Source of the DNA: CAWJLE01 sp963843645
GTDB taxonomy: Bacteria > Chloroflexota > Anaerolineae > DAOTYC01
Length of the DNA stretch: 64,000 nucleotides
NCBI GenBank assembly: GCA_963843645.1
Contig: CAWJLE010000005.1
Location: forward strand, 248,001-312,000
Direction: 5' to 3'
The notes below the pieces were generated by a model, which saw nothing but the letters and a program-made list of their open reading frames with translations, was not told where the DNA came from and made no database searches. Position numbers and translations under genes: made by a program. Each line of letters begins with the position of its first letter. The stretch's first letter is position 1. Positions 60,894-64,000 of this stretch are shown here, in pieces.

Positions 60894-62372
60894 TTGGATT
60901 GCTATAGGCTGACGATTCACGAGGCGCACGACCTGTTGCGCAAGGGCGAGCTGACCTCGGTCGAGTTGACCCAGACGGTGCTGGACCGCATCGCTGCCGT
61001 CGACAATCAGGTGAGAGCGTACCTGACCCTGACGCCCGAGTTTGCACTGGAGCGGGCCCGGCTGGCCGACGAGCGCTGGTCGTCCTGGCGCACGAATGGC
61101 GGAGAGGAACCGCCTGCGCTGCTCGGCATCCCGCTGGCGATCAAGGACGTGATCTGCCTGGAGGGCGTGCCCACTACCTGTGGCTCGAAAATCCTGGAGA
61201 ACTTCGTCCCACCATACAGCGCCACCATGGTGGAGCGGGTGGCCGCGCAGGGTGCGGTCGTTTTTGGGCAAGACCAACACCGATGAGTTCGCCATGGGCT
61301 CGTCGACCGAGAACTCGGCCTTCTTCACCACCCACAACCCCTGGGACCTGGACCGCGTGCCCGGCGGCTCCAGCGGCGGCAGCGCGGCCGCCGTGGCCGT
61401 CCGATGCCGCGCTCGGGGCGCTCGGGCTCCGATACCGGCGGCAGCGTGCGCCAACCGGCCGGCCTTGTGCGGCGTCGCGGCATCAAGCCGACCTACGGGC
61501 GCGATCTCCCGCTAGGGGCTGGTGGCTTTTGCCTCGTCCCTGGACCAGGTCGGGCCTTTCGGCAAGGACGTCACGGACTGCGCCGCGCTTCTGCGGGCCG
61601 TCGCCGGCCACGACCCGCGCGACTCCACCACCATCAATGCGCCGGTGCCGGACTTCGTGCGCCGCCTGAAGGGAGAGCGTCGCCGGGTCTGCGCGTGGGC
61701 GTGCCCGAAGGAGTATTTCGTCGAAGGCATGCAGCCGGGGTGGAGGCGCCGTGCGGGCGGCCATGGATCAGCTGGGGCGCTGGGGGCGCAAGTGCAGGAG
61801 GTCTCGCTGCCCCACACCGATTATGCCCTGCCGGCCTATTATCTGATCGCCCCGGCGGAAGCCTCCGCCAACCTGGCCCGCTACGACGGCATTCGCTACG
61901 GCTACACCGCTGCCGATAGCAGGCGATGTGCTGGAGGGCTACTGCAAACCCGCGAGCATGGCTTTGGGGCCGGAGGTCAAGCGGCGGATCATGCTGGGCA
62001 CCTACGCGCTGTCCGCCGGCTACTACGACGCCTATTACCTGAAGGCGCAGAAGGTGCGAACGCTCATCAGGCAGGATTTCGACCGGGCCTTCGAGCACGT
62101 CGACGTCATCGTCTGCCCGACCGCGCCGGCGGTGGCCTTCCGCATCGGTGAGAAAACCGCCGACCCACTGCAGATGTACCTGGCCGACATCTTCACCCTG
62201 ACCCTGAATCTGGCCGGACTGCGGCGGCCTGTCGATCCCGTGCGGCTTCTCCGACGGGCTGCCCGTGGGCCTGCAGATCATCGGGCCGGCGCTGGCCGAG
62301 GCCACTGATGTTGCGGTGGCCTACGCTTACGAGCAGGCGACGGACTGGCACCTGCGCCACCCGCCGCTGTGA
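60894..62372 (+). CDS. gatA: Asp-tRNA(Asn)/Glu-tRNA(Gln) amidotransferase subunit A (frameshifted)
   Basis: An amidase of about 490 residues that liberates ammonia from glutamine for GatB. The amidase-signature triad is readable across frames: Lys in GIPLAIKDVICLEGVP, cis-Ser in VPGGSSGGSAAAVA, and the nucleophile in SDTGGSVRQPAGL. Later parts are FASSLDQVGPFGKDVTDCAA, PEVKRRIMLGTYALSAGYYD and GLPVGLQIIGPALAE. Breaks include the T-run 61261-61265 (one T too many), about 61400, 61465, 61510, 61690, 61745, 61920 and 62235. TTG 60894 has GGAGGA upstream. All key residues survive, which argues against a pseudogene. Confidence 0.92.
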
Positions 62373-62427
62373 CGTGACGTCCGGCCGTGTCGGACTATCA
62401 TCCAAGAGAGAGGCAGGACAAAAACAT

Positions 62428-63426
62428 ATGAAAGTCGTCATTCCACTTGCCGGTTTCGGCACCCGTCTGCGTCCACACACGTTCACCAAGCCCAAGCCGC
62501 TGGTGAACGTGGCCGGCAAGCCGGTGCTAGGTCACATTCTGGACAAGCTGCAAGGACTGGATATCGACGAGATCGTGTTCGTCGTAGGCTACCTTGGCGA
62601 GCAGATCAAGCAGTACGTCGAAGCCAACTACTCGTTCCCGGCGCGCTACGTGGAGCAGAAGGAACTGCTGGGTCAGGCGCACGCCATCCACCTGGCGCGT
62701 GAGTACCTGTCCGGTCCACTCATCATCATCTTCGTGGACACCATCTTCGAGGCTGACCTCTCCGAACTGGAGAGTGAAGAGGCCGATGGGGTGATCTACG
62801 TCAAGGAAGTGGAGGACCCGCGGCGATTCGGAGTCGTGATCGTCGAGAACGGTGAGATCACTCGGTTGGTGGAGAAACCGGACACGATCGAAAACAACCT
62901 GGCTGTGATTGGAGTCTATTACGTGAAAGACGCCGCAAAGCTCGTGCAGGCGATCGACGAGCTGATCGCGCGCGACATCAAGACGAAAGGCGAGTACTTC
63001 CTGGCCGATGCGCTTCAGGTGATGATCGACAACGGCGCGCGGTTCCGCGCCGCACCGGTCGACGTGTGGGAGGACTGCGGAAAGCCGGAGACCGTTCTCC
63101 ACACCAACCGGTACCTGCTCGAGCGGTCAGGCGGACAGGTCAATCGTGATCTGGAGAATTCGATCGTCATTCCGCCTGTTTACATCGCCGATTCGGCGCG
63201 CGTGGTGGAGTCCATCGTCGGACCATACGTGACTATCGATGCGGATAGCGTGGTACAGCGTTCCATTTTGCAGGACAGCATCATCAACAAGGGCGCTAAT
63301 ATCGAGGATTCGATGCTGAGGCAATCGCTCATCGGCGATCACGCCGTCGTTCGGGGCTCTTTCGAGCGTCTGAACGTGGGTGATTCGTCGCAGATCGACC
63401 GCACCGGCAATGGCAACTGCGAATGA
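62428..63426 (+). CDS. Sugar-1-phosphate nucleotidyltransferase with beta-helix tail
   Basis: A 332-residue nucleotidyltransferase (glucose-1-phosphate thymidylyl/uridylyl type). The NTP-binding signature is VIPLAGFGTRLRPHTFTKPK with PLVNVAGKPV. IIIFVDTIFEADL, FGVVIVENGEITRLVEKP and DVWEDCGKPETVLHTNRYLL follow. The C-terminal hexapeptide-like repeats (PPVYIADSARVVESIVGPYV, VVQRSILQDSIINKGANIED) form a left-handed beta-helix as in the RmlA-long/GlmU-like group. ATG 62428 begins exactly at the fold. It probably supplies an NDP-sugar for envelope glycans. Intact. Confidence 0.9.
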   Translation: MKVVIPLAGFGTRLRPHTFTKPKPLVNVAGKPVLGHILDKLQGLDIDEIVFVVGYLGEQIKQYVEANYSFPARYVEQKELLGQAHAIHLAREYLSGPLIIIFVDTIFEADLSELESEEADGVIYVKEVEDPRRFGVVIVENGEITRLVEKPDTIENNLAVIGVYYVKDAAKLVQAIDELIARDIKTKGEYFLADALQVMIDNGARFRAAPVDVWEDCGKPETVLHTNRYLLERSGGQVNRDLENSIVIPPVYIADSARVVESIVGPYVTIDADSVVQRSILQDSIINKGANIEDSMLRQSLIGDHAVVRGSFERLNVGDSSQIDRTGNGNCE

Positions 63427-63637
63427 CGTTTGCTCCGTGGAGGCCTATTCGGGGACGAGGTATGGCGAGTCCCCGCGGGCCTTCACGTGGAATGGCATCC
63501 GGCGTGAAGTACTGGCTGTAGAACGCGCATGGCGCGAGCCGCAAGGCCCGCGCTTTCTCGTCCGCACCTCCGGCGGACGTTTCACGCTGGGTTACGACGA
63601 GCAAAGCACCTTGTGGACGGTCGTCGAGCACCCCTGA
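63410..63637 (+). CDS. Small DUF6504-like protein
   Basis: A 75-residue protein overlapping the previous gene by 17 bases. The pattern GESPRAFTWNGIRREVLAV, AWREPQGPRFLVRTSGG, FTLGYDEQSTLWTVVEH resembles the small DUF6504 beta-domain. Function is unknown. It may be coupled to the nucleotidyltransferase upstream. Confidence 0.55.
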   Translation: MATANDVCSVEAYSGTRYGESPRAFTWNGIRREVLAVERAWREPQGPRFLVRTSGGRFTLGYDEQSTLWTVVEHP

Positions 63638-63642
63638 AGACT

Positions 63643-63668
63643 TCCAAAGGTTACATAACTTCGGAAGT
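63643..63668. repeat. ACTTCCGAAGT-type imperfect hairpin
   Basis: ACTTCCAAAGGTT and AACTTCGGAAGT face each other around a short loop. It is a diverged member of the family seen at 52058, here between the DUF6504-like gene and the DUF3524 gene. Confidence 0.55.
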
Positions 63669-63685
63669 CTCGGCGAGTAGTTTCG

Positions 63686-64000
63686 ATGGAAATTCTGCTG
63701 ATCGAGCCTTACCATACCGGGTCCCATGCAGCCTGGGCCGACGGCTTGGTCCGCCACAGCCGCCATACAGTCCGGGTGCTTGTCGCTGCCCGGCTGCTTT
63801 TGGAAATGGCGGATGTCGGCGGCGCGGTGGCGCTGGCCCGACTTTTCCGCGCGGGCGACTATCGCCCTGATCTGATTCTGGCCACCGACATGCTGGATTG
63901 CCCACCTTCCTGGCCCTCACGCGCGGTCGGACGGGGCGCGTTCCCACCGCGCTGTACTTCCACGAAAACCAGCTGACGTATCCGCTGCGTCGGGGCGGAA
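63686..64000 (+). CDS. DUF3524 glycosyltransferase, tRNA-queuosine mannosyltransferase-like (partial, frameshifted)
   Basis: The N-terminus of a DUF3524-type GT4 enzyme: MEILLIEPYHTGSHAAWADG, LVRHSRHTVRVL and then, in another frame, SLPGCFWKWRM. It returns to GGAVALARLFRAGDYRPDLI with LATDMLD. The adjacent frame near 63900 continues PTFLALTR and ALYFHENQLTYPLRRG to the window edge. Breaks lie near 63782, 63815 and 63900. The family includes QTMAN, which adds mannose to queuosine in tRNA. ATG 63686 is the start. The C-terminal half is outside the window. Confidence 0.75.

Noticed and set aside
1..64000. CRISPR array, tRNA or rRNA genes
   Set aside because: No regularly spaced direct repeats, cloverleaf-like sequences or rRNA motifs were seen on reading through the window.

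Overview
The window looks like a piece of an anaerobic, GC-rich (about 60%) Chloroflexota chromosome, probably Anaerolineae or a relative. The reasons are indirect: secreted proteins with DUF11-type repeats and T/P-rich linkers, a NurA/HAS-barrel pair, an HrcA/CIRCE heat-shock operon, several intergenic palindrome families, and oxygen-sensitive energy metabolism. I place it by gene content and style, not by a marker gene. No rRNA, tRNA, CRISPR array, IS element or prophage was found.

Layout. 0-5.4 kb (minus strand): the start of a YfhO-like membrane protein, a polyprenol-phosphate mannosyltransferase and a 1464-residue secreted subtilase. 5.4-9.8 kb: nurA plus a stand-alone HAS-barrel gene, a beta-hydroxyacid dehydrogenase and a phosphomannomutase. 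10-11.5 kb (minus): a nitrilase and the remnant of an SGNH hydrolase. 11.7-14.1 kb: a GT2 glycosyltransferase and a polyprenyl glycosylphosphotransferase. 14.1-20.9 kb: hrcA-grpE-dnaK-dnaJ-prmA-rsmE behind a perfect CIRCE operator. 21-30 kb: a tyrosine recombinase, purine nucleoside phosphorylase, a membrane protein, a secreted metalloprotease with a LysM-like domain, the bifunctional NAD(P)HX repair enzyme, and an AAA ATPase with a TOPRIM-like partner. 30-33 kb (minus): a sulfur/Fe-S operon (iscS-iscU-zinc ribbon-DsrE-TusA-DUF1858). 33.4-37 kb: dnaX-ybaB-recR and a DUF2085 membrane protein.

37-57 kb is the centrepiece. Two DRTGG proteins, a CBS/HATPase protein, a PHP phosphoesterase and a second small HATPase surround and precede a NuoE/HndB/NuoF-GltD/NuoG electron-transfer module. 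This is followed by [NiFe]-hydrogenase small and large subunits, a maturation protease and a complete hypA-B-F-C-D-E set. A formate/nitrite-family channel and a ferritin-like protein lie inside the cluster. The natural reading is an electron-bifurcating [NiFe] hydrogenase of HydABCSL type whose flavin subunit carries an extra GltD (NfnB-like) module, together with its sensors and assembly factors. 57-64 kb: an SPFH protein, a histidine phosphatase and a PLP decarboxylase (both minus), gatC-gatA, a nucleotidyltransferase, a DUF6504-like protein and the start of a DUF3524 glycosyltransferase.

Caution on quality: about twenty otherwise normal and often essential genes (dnaK, dnaX, recR, gatA, hypD and others) are interrupted by single-base indels. 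Where the intended frame can be read, these are usually one extra base in a short homopolymer. I treat them as sequencing or consensus errors, annotate each gene over its full span, and give the break points.
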